From contig NC_081409.1 in the NCBI RefSeq assembly GCF_030272615.1, positions 22,200,260-22,264,259 on the forward strand: 64,000 nucleotides of DNA. Reading direction: 5' to 3'. The DNA is from Cryptomeria japonica (taxonomy: Eukaryota > Streptophyta > Pinopsida > Cupressales > Cupressaceae). How positions within the stretch are numbered: position 1 is the first letter of the stretch; each line of letters opens with the position of its first letter. Under the pieces are notes generated by a model. That model was given only the letters and a program-made list of their open reading frames with translations. It was not told where the DNA came from and ran no database searches. This document shows positions 10,783-23,782 of this stretch, one piece after another. The position numbers were made by a program, and so were the translations under genes.

Positions 10783-12640
10783 AATGTGGTTTTCACCATT
10801 AGAACACTTATTTTTCTTTTTTGATTTTTGAGACTAAGATACTTGACATCTGTTGTTGTCATGTTCTCACTTTGTTCACTGGTGGAAGAGCCCATTTGTT
10901 CAACTGCATTAAGATAATAGACTAATGTATAGTCATTGGAAAAGGTAGGTATATTCAAAGGTTGATCATGGAGAGTACAATCAATAAGCTTAGGATGTAC
11001 TAGGGATAAAGATTTAACAAAGGGAATTCACGGTATTGTCATCACAACCTCAGACCGACAAGTTGATATCTAGAAGACTACCTTGCGTAAGCATCTCGAC
11101 ACTAGGAAGAGTTTGAACACTATTATCAAAGTTTACATTGGTATTTAGGGGACCTAACCCAACAAACCTACCACTAGCACCGTCCTTTAATTCGGAATGG
11201 ACTACATATCATGTTTTGACAGTAACAGGTTCATCAGACAAAGTTTCGACATTTATGATGAAGTAGTCATAGTTTGGTGTCAAATAGGAAATGTCATAAA
11301 TATATCTTATTTTAGAGTGATCATAGTCAGAAGATGAAGCCTCTGACTCCTCTTCAAGTGGCTTAGTGAAAGCATGCATAGTATCAATATCTACATCTTT
11401 GATGCTGCAAGTTCCTTCGTGATTTGGTTCAATGATCACTTGTAGTTGACATACATGTTCACATAACCTTGATGACTCTATTAGTCTCTACCGTCTTTCC
11501 CATTCAGCTTCCTTTGGACTAATGCCCGACCCTACTTCTATAGCCTCCAGTTCTTCATTTGTAGTCCCATACCTGATTTTCTCTATCTCATCAGAGGGAG
11601 ATATAGTAGGTGAATAATTTTCTTGTGCATTTCCTTATTTCAGCTATTGTTCATAATCTTCTTGTCTTTTTAGTCTGATTTCCTCTATTTCCTTTTGCAG
11701 CTTTGAGGGTATTATCTTTTGTGCTTCATCTATGATATCATTAGGTTCTTCAAGAGTTTCTTCAGTAGATGCATTAGAGAGAGGCTCTAGACCCCATTCA
11801 TACTCATTCGAGTCTATTTTTGAATCCTCTACTTGCATTCTTCTTGTATATGTGACAAGAACATTGAGTGGTGCAAACAGGTTTTTAATTTCTTCTACCT
11901 CTTCTCGCATGTCTTCTAGAACATTTACTTCTTGTAATGTTATTGCTGATACAGTTGGAACTTGATTACAAGCTGCTTCTTCTCTCTTGATTGCTAGTTC
12001 TTCTTGTTATTTTTCATACTCGTCCTGAATTTGCTAAGTATTTACTTCTTGTGATGCTAGAGGTAGTATCTTTTTCCTCCACTTAGGCTCTTGATGAGAA
12101 GTATGTTATTTATTTGATGACTCTTCTAGATGGTAGCCGAGTCCAGTTTTATCATTTGTAGGCTTAGTTTGTAACTTGATAGGTTCAGTGATTCCATCTT
12201 GGCGCTTTCCCAAAGGACCAATACCTAAATATCCCATACGTTAAATCATCTTATACCCTAGACCATATTGGGCAGGGAAAATGTCATTGTGTTTCCCTTC
12301 TCTATTTTTACTCTCTTCTTTGAAAAGCCATTTGAGGATTGCCGCCTCTTCTATTTCATCTACAAGGGAAGTAGAGGATTGTACAAAAATACCATCATAA
12401 ATGATGTTTGTATTTGAAGTTTGTGGCTTCATAACCTCTGACAGTTTTCTAGACAGTCTTAGTGATGGTGGAAGAGACATCAATGAGAGTACAAGTTCAA
12501 TCTTGTATCCATCCATACCAGTACATATGATTTTCAATTTTTGTTCTAAGTCTTTCATCAAAGTTTATGAACTTTCAGCTATAGAGGCTTCTTTGATATG
12601 AGGAACAAGGGTATCAACAACTTGATTTAAAGCATTACAG
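10783..12640 (-). pseudogene. Acidic spacer between protease and RT of element B
   Basis: Decayed minus-strand frames at 10958-10758, 11439-11209, 11910-11644 and 12561-12241 encode Glu/Asp/Ser-rich sequence without a recognisable domain. They occupy the position of the long unconserved segment between protease and RT in Tat/Ogre-like elements. The corresponding region of element A is at 446-1140. It is probably part of the polyprotein rather than a separate gene; the function is unknown. Confidence 0.5.
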
Positions 12641-13059
12641 GTGTAGGTTTTATCCACAGGAATACTGACTTCAACCCCATTTTATGGAAATTTCAAATAT
12701 TGATGATAAGTAGATGACATTGCTTGCATCTCGTGAATCCATGGTTTACCCAACAAGATGTTGTAGGAGAGAGGAAGATCAAGCACCTGACAAATAACAT
12801 CTCATTCTATAGGTCCCACCCTGATTGGCAATAGTACCAGACCCTTAGATTTTCTTTCTTCTTCATCATAAGCTTTGATTGTTATTTTCTTTGTTGGATC
12901 AATGACATTATCAAAAAATCCCAATTGTATTAGTAAGTTGTAGGTACAAATATTCAACTCGGTGCCTCCATCTATCAAAACACGCTTGAATTGGTGCTTA
13001 TGGATCATAGCTTCAATATGCAATGGCTAGTTATGTGGATGATTCAATGAATTATCATC
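12641..13059 (-). pseudogene. Retropepsin-like protease of element B
   Basis: The frame 13023-12802 contains KRVLIDGGTELNICTYNLL; D-G-G-T stands at the catalytic Asp-Ser/Thr-Gly position. It also has KAYDEEERKSKGLVLLPIRV. After one stop at 12802 it continues with [20 protein letters not shown], the expected second half of the fold. The same order is seen in element A at 1400-1800. The product would cleave the Gag-Pol polyprotein. Only one stop interrupts it, so this is one of the better-preserved parts of B. Confidence 0.75.
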
Positions 13060-15052
13060 TTCTTCAGAAAAAGATAGGTAGTGAGGTGAAGTCAAGTGAC
13101 CTACCATAGATTGAAACCGAACCACATCTAAGTCTTTAGGGATGTTAGTAGTGAGAAAAGCTTTGTCTAGAATCTCTCTATGAGCAGAAGAGATTTTAAG
13201 TAGTTCAAGAATGAAGATTTGAGTGGTGGTTGGTTTAATTGTTCAACAATGCTATAACCAGAAGAAGATAATGAAGCTAGCTGTTTGGATTTAGCCGTGA
13301 TCGTATCTGGCTGTTTGTTTGAAGCAGTTGATAAATTTGACATTGTCAATGGATTTGATGATGTTTGATTAGGAGAGGAAGAGCTAACTCCTTTGAGAGT
13401 AACCTTATTTTGATCATGAGTTACGACATTTGGAGTTTGCATTTTATTTTGTTTATCTTTGACTATGATCATGTTGCAATATTCAGATTGGGAAGATTCA
13501 ATCATGTTGATCACATTGTCATTGTTGGCACAGGTGTAATTGACTTTGGCACCTCCCATGGATTTTGAGGAATCACCTTGTTCATAAGTAGGTAAAGGAT
13601 CTTTGAAGGATTTATGATCAACATTAGTCGTATGGTTTCCAACAACAATTTTTCCAGCATTGATGAGGTCTTGAATCTCGTGTTTGAGTTTCATGCAGTT
13701 ATTTGTTGTATGACCCTTGTTTCGATGATATTCATAGTACTTGTTTTCCCTCCACCATTTAGGTCTGACCTCAGGATCATATGGCTTAGAGTTATCAAAC
13801 AATGTGATCAATTCATTTGCCAATAGAGTTTTAAAAGCTGACTCATAGGATTCACCCAGAGGGGTAAAATCACGCTTAGGTTTTGAAATCCAAAAATTCT
13901 CTTTAAACCACTCTTTTAACTTCTTAGGTAGGTTTTATGTAATGCTTTTAGCTACTTTGAGGGCTTGTGTTCTGCTAGTCAGGTTGAATACTACAGGTTT
14001 TGATTTTGGTTTGACATTATCAACCACTCCATCATTAACAACATTTCTGTTATTATCTTTGTTGTACTTCTAGTATTTGTTCTTTTCTTTGGAACTAGAG
14101 CCTTGATGTGTTTCTTTATAAAGTGATATATCTCCTTTCCTTACAAGCATGTCTTCCATATTGAGAGCACTATCTACCATTTTGTTGAATGAAGGGTATA
14201 CTTGCATTTGGATATTATATTTCAACTCAAGAATCAAATTATTGACAAAGATGTCCATTTTCTCAGAATCAAGAATGGGCCATGAATATCTAGAGAACCT
14301 CTTTCTCCAACATTGAAGGAAAGTAAGAAAAGGTTCTCTTGTCTTCTGTTTAGTATTAAAAATATTGATCATTGTGACCGGATGGTGAATGTTATAGGAG
14401 TATTGTTGTAGAAACAATTCAACCAGTTCTTCAAAATATTTAATTCCTATAGGCAGGCTTGAAAACCATTCCATAGCTTGTCCTCCTCAACTTCTTGGAA
14501 AGAGGGGCATGAGATAAATTTGTTCGTGCATGAACTCCATACATAGGGCACAAAATTCTCGGACAGGGTCCTGGGGATCTGAGTTGCCATCATATTTATC
14601 GAACTTGGGAATTTATGTTTTGAAAGGAAATAGAGGCATGTAAAGACTATCATCGAATGCAAATGGACAAATCATATCCAAGGAATATTTTATAGGAGAT
14701 TTGTCTTTGTCTCTCATTTCCTTAATCTCAGTCTGTAGTTCTTGTAGTTTTTTTGTCACCAATGCTAGTGGATTATTGTCTTCTTTAGTGATAATACTTT
14801 CAACATTGTAATCAGGGGGATTTTAACTCCTTGTTTGGTCAATTATAGAAAGTGTTCTTCTTTTTCTTGGGCCATGATAATCTTCATCATCTTTCTGAAG
14901 TTTTTGTCTTTTTGACATTTTTCTATTGTTTCTTCTCCAGGTTTAGAAACTTCAAAATCGTTGGAAGAGGAATCACTGTCATTAGCCTGGATGCTAACAT
15001 CATCATGAGATTTACGTTTACCGTTATCTTTTTCTTGTCTTCCTTCAGACAT
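13060..15052 (-). pseudogene. Gag of gypsy element B
   Basis: The probable start is MSEGRQEKDNGKRKSHDD at 15052, followed by an acidic N-terminus. The frame 14474-14070 has the retrotransposon-gag capsid motif WFSSLPIGIKYFEELVELFL and REPFLTFLQCWRKRFSR. The frame 13823-13167 has YYEYHRNKGHTTNNCMKLKH, the zinc-binding-like motif usual near the end of Tat/Ogre gag, with the first Cys replaced. Gag would form the virus-like particle. Stops and shifts near 14843, 14640, 14070 and 13860 break it into pieces. Confidence 0.75.
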
Positions 15053-17229
15053 ATTGGAAGATAAGGATTAATCCAAAAATGGTTTGTTTGAAGATGAAGG
15101 TTTGTTTGAGTATTGTTGTTCAAAAGATTCGTCAAAAATCAGTTGCTCTTGGTAAAAAGGATTGGTTTGCAATGTTACCGTCTCTTCCTTTTTCTTGTTC
15201 TTGTTCTTAGAAGAGCTTCTGGTTTGAGCAGGCTTTTACTACCGATGTGACTAAGAGTAAATCAAAGCTAGTTACGCGTTTTAACGTAGTGATTAAGAAA
15301 GGTGACTAAGACTCAATCTAGTTTTAGGAATGATCTATCCTGTGTACTATGTGATCTAAGCAACCTAGGTTGATTAAGTTTGATAAGCAATTGATAAGCA
15401 ATTTGATAATTTTGATAATCAATTGATTTGAACTAGCTGGGAGATAATCGACAAAGTCGTGCAACACAATGATAAAGGTACACTATAGAGGCTATTTATG
15501 CGCAAGATTATGATGACCAGATTTACACTCACTACAAACTGATTAGGCAAGTATGACAGTTGTGAAAAGTATGCAAAAAGACAAGTTCTAGACTGACAAA
15601 ATTTGAGTTTCGTACGACAATGGATGCTGACTTAGATGACAATTTGACATGTCCCAGATGACACAGAAAGTTTCTTGTATGAGTTGCTGCTATACTCAAA
15701 CAACAGTTTAATGCTTACCAGATGATAAATTATCACATATCAGAATGACTCGTATGAAAGAGTTTATAAGCTCGGATGATAATCTTCAGAGACCAGAATT
15801 ACACTTTAAATAAGCCAGAATGACAAACTAGAAGACTTGGACGGTAATGTAGTCAACTCGTATGATGAATTAGGAAGCTCGTATGAAAATTATGCTCAGA
15901 GACAAATTTTTGACAAGGAAACTGAGTTTTTTTGACCACTGAATTTTGATCTTTTTATTGTTTTTGAGTTTTTCCAGTTTTTTAGATTTTTAGTTTTAGC
16001 CTCGGACAAAAAACACAGCAAACACGTAAGATCCAAAGTGACATCAAACATAACACACTAATTCTAAGGAAATTGGTTGAGAGAGAAAACCTTTGCTTGC
16101 TGAATCAGGTACACACCCAATAGCTAATCAGAATACGGCTGCTGAGTCTCACGCAATGGATTCTCAATGCCGTATTAGCCGAATCCAAATGCTAATGGGG
16201 GCATGAAATAGAAAGTATCTTGGGAGATGTAATATCTCTCTTGCACAAAGATTATCCCCCTTTATGAGGTGAATCAGGTACCTTCTATTTTAAAGTTCGT
16301 AGTAAGGATTTTCGTTCGAAATTACCCCTTGAAGTTGTGCAAGCGCGATTGAGGCCTATAGCCCAACAAGGTACCGAAACAAGTTGTAGTCACGCAAACA
16401 TGATTGAGACCGTGAGGCCCTACAAAATGCTCGATATGAGAGATCTCAAAAGAGAAAAATCAAATAATCCTATCCTCCGAGACTTTAATCTCAAAAGTCC
16501 TATTTATTATAGTGAGTTGGAATTCTTGGGTTTAGCTATACTCACTTGGGTTGTTCTCACAGGGCGATTACTTTTTCCCATTGTGATAGGCCCGCTAAAA
16601 GGTACACAAATCTCAAGCTTAGAAAAAGCTTTGAGGGTCTGGATTTCTGATTGTCTGTGCAGACAAGAACATACTTTCCTACCTCTTAGATTTTTCTTTA
16701 AACACAAAAGACAAATTTGTTCATTAACCAAATAGAAATTTAAGTGCCTAAAAATGAATTAAAGAATACACGATATTTAGTCGATTCTCCTTAGGCAACC
16801 TACAAAACCAATGCATCAGTAGTCATGTTGTTTTTGATTCTTTGACATGCGTGAGTTTGATTTTATAAATTCTTCGACAAGTGTTTTGTAGAAAATGAGT
16901 TAGGCTGTGAAAATCTCAGGGAAACAGAAGACAGTTCAAGGTTAGCGTCAATGAAATTCAAAGCCAAGTCAAGAAAGCCCTAAAGATACTGTTTATAGAA
17001 CGAGTAACTTAGAAATTCATACAACAAATTTCATCGAGCTGAACGAGTAAACCCCAAAAGAAGATGACGAACAAGGAACTCGTACAATGATTCCCACATA
17101 GTCGAACAAGTATTCCTAGAACTCATAATGTAATGCACAAAAAATCGTATGACCTTTTGTAGAGACTATACAGACTAAAACTTGAAAATAAAATAAGGAT
17201 TTTGCAAAGCCAAAAATGAAATTCTCGAG
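15053..17229 (-). other. 5' leader of gypsy element B
   Basis: A non-coding stretch between the primer site and gag. Positions 16010-16830 match 3160-3990 of element A closely. At 15600-15900 and 17000-17160 there are many degenerate CTCGTACGA/CTCGTATGA repeats. Small open frames here (for example 16337-16735 on the plus strand) are not supported: they are not preserved between the A and B copies. Confidence 0.6.
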
Positions 17230-17249
17230 CCCCACAATGGGCACCAAAA
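17230..17249 (-). other. Primer binding site of element B
   Basis: On the minus strand TTTTGGTGCCCATTGTGGGG lies directly after the LTR end, and is the counterpart of 4311-4330. Three or four substitutions relative to the A copy reflect decay or subfamily difference. Confidence 0.65.
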
Positions 17250-17250
17250 A

Positions 17251-18272
17251 TATGTGTGTGAAAAGTGGATTCATATCTGTATATGTATCTGAATACACAA
17301 CACTTCAATTAAGTCATTAGATGCATGGTTAGTAAATCAATAATCAATGAACAACAAACCATTACAAAGCGACCTATTTTCTTCTAGTAGATGTGAGTTT
17401 AGTTTTGCTCTCAAATTTCCATATGCAACACCAGTGACTAAAAGACACCTAAACGAAGGACTTAATCTATATGAGTATGAAATTGAGCTAAATGGATGTA
17501 AGATTAAGCTAGATATGCATGATTAATCTAACATGATTTAAGCAATATGAATGAACATTAAGCTAGATGATTTAACAAATATGCAATAACTAATATGTAA
17601 TATCTCAATGCACAAATCTCAATAAGCCTAGAGCAAAAACAATATAATAACAATGATCTCCAGGTTCTCTTTTTCATGAGAGATGAAGGCCTAAATTTAT
17701 AGAAAATCTAGAGAGAGACCAATGTTCAAGATCGATCAACAATGAGTGGCAGAGATTCTCCAAGAGGAAGCACAATCCAAGTGAATTGATGTGATTGGCT
17801 GCTTTTCTCAGCTTTAAAGGAAATTGAACTAATTTTAAGATAAAATTAGAAAAACTGATTTATTTCATCTTTTATATTTTGATATTCAATTTTGATTTTT
17901 AATTGATTTAATTGATTTTCTGAGATTTTTTTAATTTAATTCCATTTTGATTTTTTTTCTCATTTTTAATTCTTTTTTCCAAATTAATTCTTTTTTTGAT
18001 GATTTAATGGCAAATTGATTTATTAATTAAACATGCTAGGATATTTAATTGAATAAATAGGATAATTGATTAAAATTATTTACTTAGAATGATTAATTAA
18101 TTAAATGATTATTTAATTAATATTAAGTGATTTATTTGCCATGTGACATTGATGACTGATAATTAATTAATTAGGTGCTCATGATTGATTTAATTTGCCT
18201 TTGGTTAGGACCTTGGTGATGTAGTCGAGATATGGGGCCTATGGTATAGGTGACCATTTTTAGGGTATTACA
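17251..18272 (-). repeat. 5' LTR of element B
   Basis: On the minus strand it starts TGTAATACCCTAAAAATGG (18272) and ends CACACACATA (17251), 1022 bp. The primer site abuts it at 17249. The base pairs after it (ACCGG, 18273-18277) begin coding sequence of gypsy element E, so this is an insertion boundary. The matching TSD copy would lie left of the window. It is rich in TTAATTAATTA tracts like the LTR at 4331-6594, but diverged in the centre. Confidence 0.75.
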
Positions 18273-18357
18273 ACCGGATACCTGACATCTGGTCTTGAAC
18301 AAATTTTTCCTCTACAAGGGCTCTTCATCCTCTCTGGTATGACACAATGCTCTCCTC
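18273..18357 (-). pseudogene. Fragment of gypsy element E: start of the protease region
   Basis: Read on the minus strand, this gives decayed codons for REDEEPL, RKNLFKTRCQVSG. Together with 26349-26517 this fits the junction between gag and protease of a chromovirus-like Ty3/gypsy element (the family pattern is REDDE...HNIFRTRCT..GKVC). It is cut on the left by the LTR of B and on the right by element C, whose TSD copy TCCTC is 18353-18357. Confidence 0.65.
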
Positions 18358-19492
18358 TGTTAGGCCCAATATGGAAAGCTAATGTACTGAGAGGGGAGGG
18401 GTGAATCAGTACTCCAAAACTTTTCTTGAATAATAACTTTACTGTTATGCATAAACAAAATAGTGCAGTAACATAAAATAAAGTTAAAACAAATAGATAA
18501 CAATCATACATGATTCACTCCATAACACATATATTTTGGTTATGCAAAAACTCTTGGTTAGAGAGAAAAACTGTGGTGGGGATGGCACCCACAACTTCAC
18601 TAGTGCAATAATAAAGAGTGCTCAGTTAGAGCTACATATTAGCTATTTCTGATAGCTTACCCTGTTAGGAGTAACAAGATCTGTTAGATCTACCTTGCTA
18701 AAGGATTTTACAACACTTAATCTAAATGCTGCACCTGGTTAGAGGCTTTACAATTTATAGACTTGATTAGAGTCTTTTACCCTGTTAAAGGTTTCTCTTT
18801 CAACTTCACAATATTACAATAAAATCATTACAAATATCTGTAACTTTACATCTGAAATATTATAGCAGATTCTATGTGCTTAGAATAGATTACCTTGGTA
18901 ACCCATATAGTAACTCGGTAAACCCTTCTGTTTACTCTGTTCTTCGACTGTTCTCTGAAAACATTCTCAGTGACCTCTGTGTCTCTGTAACAGTCTTCTT
19001 ACACTCATGCACACCCCTTTAACTCATGCTATATAAATAGATCTCTTAGGATGGTGATCTAATTCATTGCTTCGATCTTACAAACACAATTCCTTGAATG
19101 AATAACTATACAAAATATTTCATTGGTTAGATTGATCTCAAAATCATACACAATCTCTTAGTGCAATTTCCAATGTGATAACGGTTAGATGTGCCTCGAT
19201 CTTGTAACACATTTTCATATCCATGTTTAGGTTCAATGAATCTGGTAACATGTTTCACTCGGTGTATATCAACTCGGTGTGCCATCTTTGCTGCTCGGTA
19301 GACATAAAAAGATACTCGGTAGATAGCTCGGTGTATACTGCGTTCTGTGACTGCTTTCCTCTATAACCGACTAGACTGTGCATACTAACTTCTCTGTGTA
19401 TACCGACTGCATGATTCAGTAGTGTTAACCGACTAGAGTATATAGTATGAATTTGAATATAAAAACTAATGGCAATTTGATAAGTAGTAACA
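18358..19492 (-). repeat. 3' LTR of element C
   Basis: In plus view it begins TGTTAGGCCCAATATGG and ends GATAAGTAGTAACA. A TATA-like TATTTATATA lies on the minus strand near 19031-19040. It matches 25198-26348 almost throughout; the main length difference is about 15 bp missing near 18900 relative to 25735-25755. Confidence 0.9.
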
Positions 19493-19512
19493 ATCTCCCC
19501 TTTTGACATTAG
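19493..19512 (-). other. Polypurine tract of element C
   Basis: On the minus strand CTAATGTCAAAAGGGGAGAT stands immediately before the 3' LTR start TGTTACTACTTATC. AAAAGGGGAGA is a good plus-strand primer tract. Confidence 0.75.
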
Positions 19513-19844
19513 TTGAGATGTTTGACAAAAACTACTTTCAAAGTCATAACTCAAAAATCTACATACTTTGCAAAATGACTATATTTGACAGCATATACAA
19601 TAGTCAATGAAATAGTATATTCAGATATACTCCCCTTATCATTATACTGTACATAACTCTGATTTTGCATGCTTGGTTCTGTGCTTGTGTGCTCTTGCTT
19701 ACTGTCCTTGGATACTCTGCATACTCTGCTCGGTATACCCCCCTATATATAATACTCTGAATACTGTATCAAAATTGTATCACCAAAACTGTATTATACC
19801 CAAATATATTGTATCACTCCCCCTTTTTGACAAACATCAAAAAC

Positions 19845-22800
19845 TTAATTTCCATCCGGGGGTGGTAACTGGTCAAAAATGGATTTGTACTTTTTTCGGA
19901 CGTCGGTGAGAGCAACAGAGAGTGCATCTTTTACACTTTCCATTAAAGAATTTTGTGCTTGAATATCAACCAATAGTGATATTAAGCCATCAAGAGTGCT
20001 TCCCTCTTGTGTAGTAGATAGGCGTGTGGCTCAGTTAATCTATTCTTGAACTAATGAAAGATGAGGAAGGAATAATGTCTGGAGTGTCATTATATCCACC
20101 CCGATCTTATGTTCTTCATTTCTTAGTTCCAATTGTTGAGCCATGAGTTGTTGAAGTTTGGTATAAAATTTTTGAACTGAATTGGGCTTTGGGGTCAACT
20201 TATTTGAGAGATTGATGATCTCTTTCTCAATTGTATCAGTTTTATTCTTAATGTCTTTAATGAATATAGAAAATGTATAGAGTTTCTAAAATAAATAAAG
20301 AATGTGCTTGAGTTGAGGGGACAACTTAGCAATGAATTTGACAAGTTTGACTTTGCCAATAGCTAGAGCTTTCTGTACCTCTTCTATCATTTTTGTAGTA
20401 AGCTCCTTGTCTTTTAGCTTGCTCAAATACTCAGATGCATCAACTCCGGATGTTTCTATTTGATTAAGGAGTTCATCCAGTTGAATGTGGATGGCTGCAT
20501 CGGTTGACACTGTAGCTGTAGGTAGCATATCTGATAGCAGTGTCTTCACCTTCTGAAGTACTTTATTCTTCTTTTATATGGCCATCTGCTTTTCTTGTTT
20601 AGCCTTTGCTTTGCATAGTTCACCAAAATCAATGAGTGCTTGACCCTTCAATTTTGATATATCCACATTGGGCAACACTATTGGTTTAGATAAATCAACT
20701 TTGAAACTATGCTTTTTCACTTTCTTCTCTTTACCTTTGGTCGGTTGGACCAAGACAATAGCTTGAGAGGCTTGCTGACCCTCGGTAGGTTGCTCGGTAG
20801 AGGCAACACTTTGGTCGGTTCCTGTAGCCGCGGTGGTGTCTTTTGGTTTCTCGGTACTGGGTGTCTCAGCTGCTACATTTTTGGTGCTCGAAGGTGCTTG
20901 AGAGGTCTGTTCTAGAGTAGTATCTTCTCCTATTGTAGACTTGTGACCTTCAGTGCCTTATGTTGTATCCTGAGGAGCTTTGGTAGAGAAAGGTTGAGTG
21001 ATCGGTGGATAAGGCTGAACTTGTTCTAAAATGGATTCACTAGATACAAGTTTTGCATATGTAGTGCCTTCTATCATTTCCTGCTCTAGTTCCTCTGTAT
21101 CCATGACATCTTCATCTATTTGAATAGTGTCAGCCAGGTCTTGTTCGGTAACATCAGGACCGTGCTCGGTGATATAAGGATCATGCTCGGTGACATCAAT
21201 GATTTCAACTGTAGATTGTTCACTGGCATTTTTGATTTTGAAGATTTCCCGCCATTTTGCTTTTGTCTCATTTTCTATGTCAATATATAGCCCATTCATC
21301 AGTTTTAAGGCTCTTTGTTTGACAAGAAATTTTGAATTGTAGGTTGTCAAACATTCCTTTATTTCTGCTACAGACATATCAGGAAATAGATGGACTAGAC
21401 TTCTTTCTCTGATTTGTTTCTCTGAGTCCATTGCATACTTCCACCTATTATCAATATGTAAGTAAAGTTCATTTGGAAGTGACTTTACTAGTTCCAATGG
21501 AGCTAACCGGAACTTTACAAGTGTGTAGATGACAGCTTCTTCAATTTGTCTCTTCTCATTATTATTTCTAGTTTCATACTTGACAAATCTAAAGGAACCA
21601 AATCCACCATATTCTTTCAGATTGGCACAAAAGTTTTCAACACTATGTATATTTACCTTCTTGCTCTTGATAATCTGGAATTTGCTTGCATCTTTAGATT
21701 CTGTATCACTAGACTCTTTTGCCAAGATGAGTCTCAAAGTAGATTTCTTGTAGGTCTTTGTTACCTTGGGAGTAGTAACACTCTTTTGTTTCTTACTCGG
21801 TGATGCAACTGATGCTCTTGTATTAGGTCTCTTTGTTGGAGGAGTTGGTAGGGCCTTTGAAGTGTCCTGTTTCTTTCTTTTTAACACTTTACCCTTAGGC
21901 AATTCAGTGCTTAGTGTTATAGCTGCCTCTTGAGCTTCTGATTCCTCTTTGGTGATGGCAAGAGTGCCTTTGATAGGTGTGGAGGAAGAATCTTCTCTGA
22001 ATTTCTCCGTTAAAACCTTTATCATCTTTGTTGCTTTTCTTGTAGCTTTGGGTACTACAATGCTCATTTTTACTTTTCCCTTCACTTCTTCATAGGTTTC
22101 ATACCTTAGCTCGGTAGCATGCCTTGGTAATGTAAGAAATGCATCAATTTGCTATTGTGTGATGTCAAAGTCAATCTCGTAACCCATAGGTGGCAAAGAT
22201 TGAGTCCTTGGTTCCACAACATTCACATAACAGTAGTCAGTGTCTACCTCAAAGCATATATCATCTTTATATTTCTCCACTAGCTGGGGTGGAATTCGGT
22301 ACCTGTTGTGCATCTTCTCTTGAAATTTACTGAAATAATCATCCATTATGTCATTGAAATTATCACCTAGTTTCTTGATAAAGTCATTAATATGATGGGT
22401 GATTGGTCCGTGTAGCTCCCAAACTACTTTATCGATTGATGGAAAGAATTTTTCAAAGTAGAAAAACATGCATACAAGAAGTGAACCAAACTTTAGTGTG
22501 TTTGCCGAGTTGTTCTTCTTCGACTTCCTTATTGTGCTCAGATTCTCAAACAGGTTCTTCAGTAACACTTCACATAAGTCAACTTTCATTCCCTTTTTCA
22601 CAATTTTATAAGCTAAGTCAACTGCTGGACAAGGTACACTATTTTCCCTTGCTGATTGGAAGAAACAATAACCAATTACTCTAATGGCAAACTTAAGTTC
22701 TGCATCAGTGACATTGTTCAATTTTAGTCCTCTGTAATCAGATTCCACTCCGGTTAAACTAATCAATTCCTTCTGTGATATCATCTTTTGAGCTTGTGCA

Positions 22801-23228
22801 TGATCATAGATAGGATAATCGGTGATCACATGAATGATTTCCTTGGTGATTTTAAATGGTTACTCTTCTAGCCACATGAAATCATCATGAATTCTGCTCA
22901 AAACAAACTTGACCCACTGGGGTTTGAACACACGAGGATAGGTTAGGGCTTCAGTCAATCCTTTGATTTTGATGTGTTCATACTTGCTGTTTAATACACC
23001 ATCAATACATAGTTCATCATAGGTGTCTCTTATTTCAACATGACTGAGTTCTTCAACATGACATTTGGTGAAGAATCTCACATCTTCGACTAACAAGACT
23101 CGATCCAGGATGAGTGAAAAGGCGGTTTTGTCATCCGGTTCGGAGGTGACTTTAGGAGTCAAAGAGTATTTCAGTGAGGGCTTCTCTACATTCTTGACAA
23201 TAATGGGATCTTGGATCTTGGGCACCAT
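19845..23228 (-). pseudogene. ORF2 of element C: long protein of unknown function, no pol motifs
   Basis: One reading frame runs from ATG at 23228 to a TAA at 19845, 1128 codons, with about seven in-frame stops (22860, 22152, 20958, 20574, 20286 and two near 20030-20040) but no frameshift. The N-terminal 330 residues look globular (LISLTGVESDYRGLKL; LKFGSLLVCMFFYFEKFF). Residues 380-450 are basic and Pro/Ser/Thr-rich, with nuclear-signal-like TPPTKRPNTRA and SPSKKQK. The rest is charged and helical, ending FDQLPPPDGN. It follows gag and occupies the place of pol. The plan and size resemble G, H, I and J, and the SLLVCMFFYF segment matches their SSLLMHMVLF/SSYLLYML segment, but overall similarity is weak. 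I do not recognise the protein; targeting or RNP functions are possible only as inference. Confidence 0.75.
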
Positions 23229-23782
23229 TTAAGATTTCAGGTAAAAACTAGTAAAGAGTCCTTAGGGTTTCATAATTTCAAACGATAGACAATTCACACT
23301 CAGCAGATAATAACAATTTGATAAGATCGGTAAGCTAGCTTAACAGTGCAATGAGATTTGATGTAAATACCTTGAATTCACTTTGAATGAGGTTTTGATT
23401 GCCTTGGAATCTCTCTGCTCTGCTCTTTTGAAAACTTGGTAAGTGTAAATGACTGCAAAAATGCTTTGAAGTACACAAAATACCTTATCGGGCTTCGTGC
23501 AGGTTAGGTCAAAAACATTAAATGCACTTGTTTCACCTTTAACCAATTTACTCCCTTTTTTGTTTTAACCGAGTAACCAAATTTCCTTCATTTACCGACT
23601 TGACAGGCTTCCTGTATTCACCGACTTGACAGGTTTCCAGTAAAGTGCTTCAAAGACTTTGATAGAATTTCAAACTTACTAATGCATCTTAACTATGCAG
23701 ATTTTGAATTTAGTACATAATGGAATAGGATCTGTTATGATTTTATCCTTCAAAGAATGTAGTCCCTTCATACCTTTACTGA

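Noticed and set aside
16337-16735. A 132-codon plus-strand frame
   Set aside because: Lies in the conserved non-coding leader of B; the matching leader of A does not keep the frame.
20709-20915. Plus-strand frame of 68 codons
   Set aside because: Antisense of the Ser/Thr/Pro-rich part of C-ORF2; no independent support.
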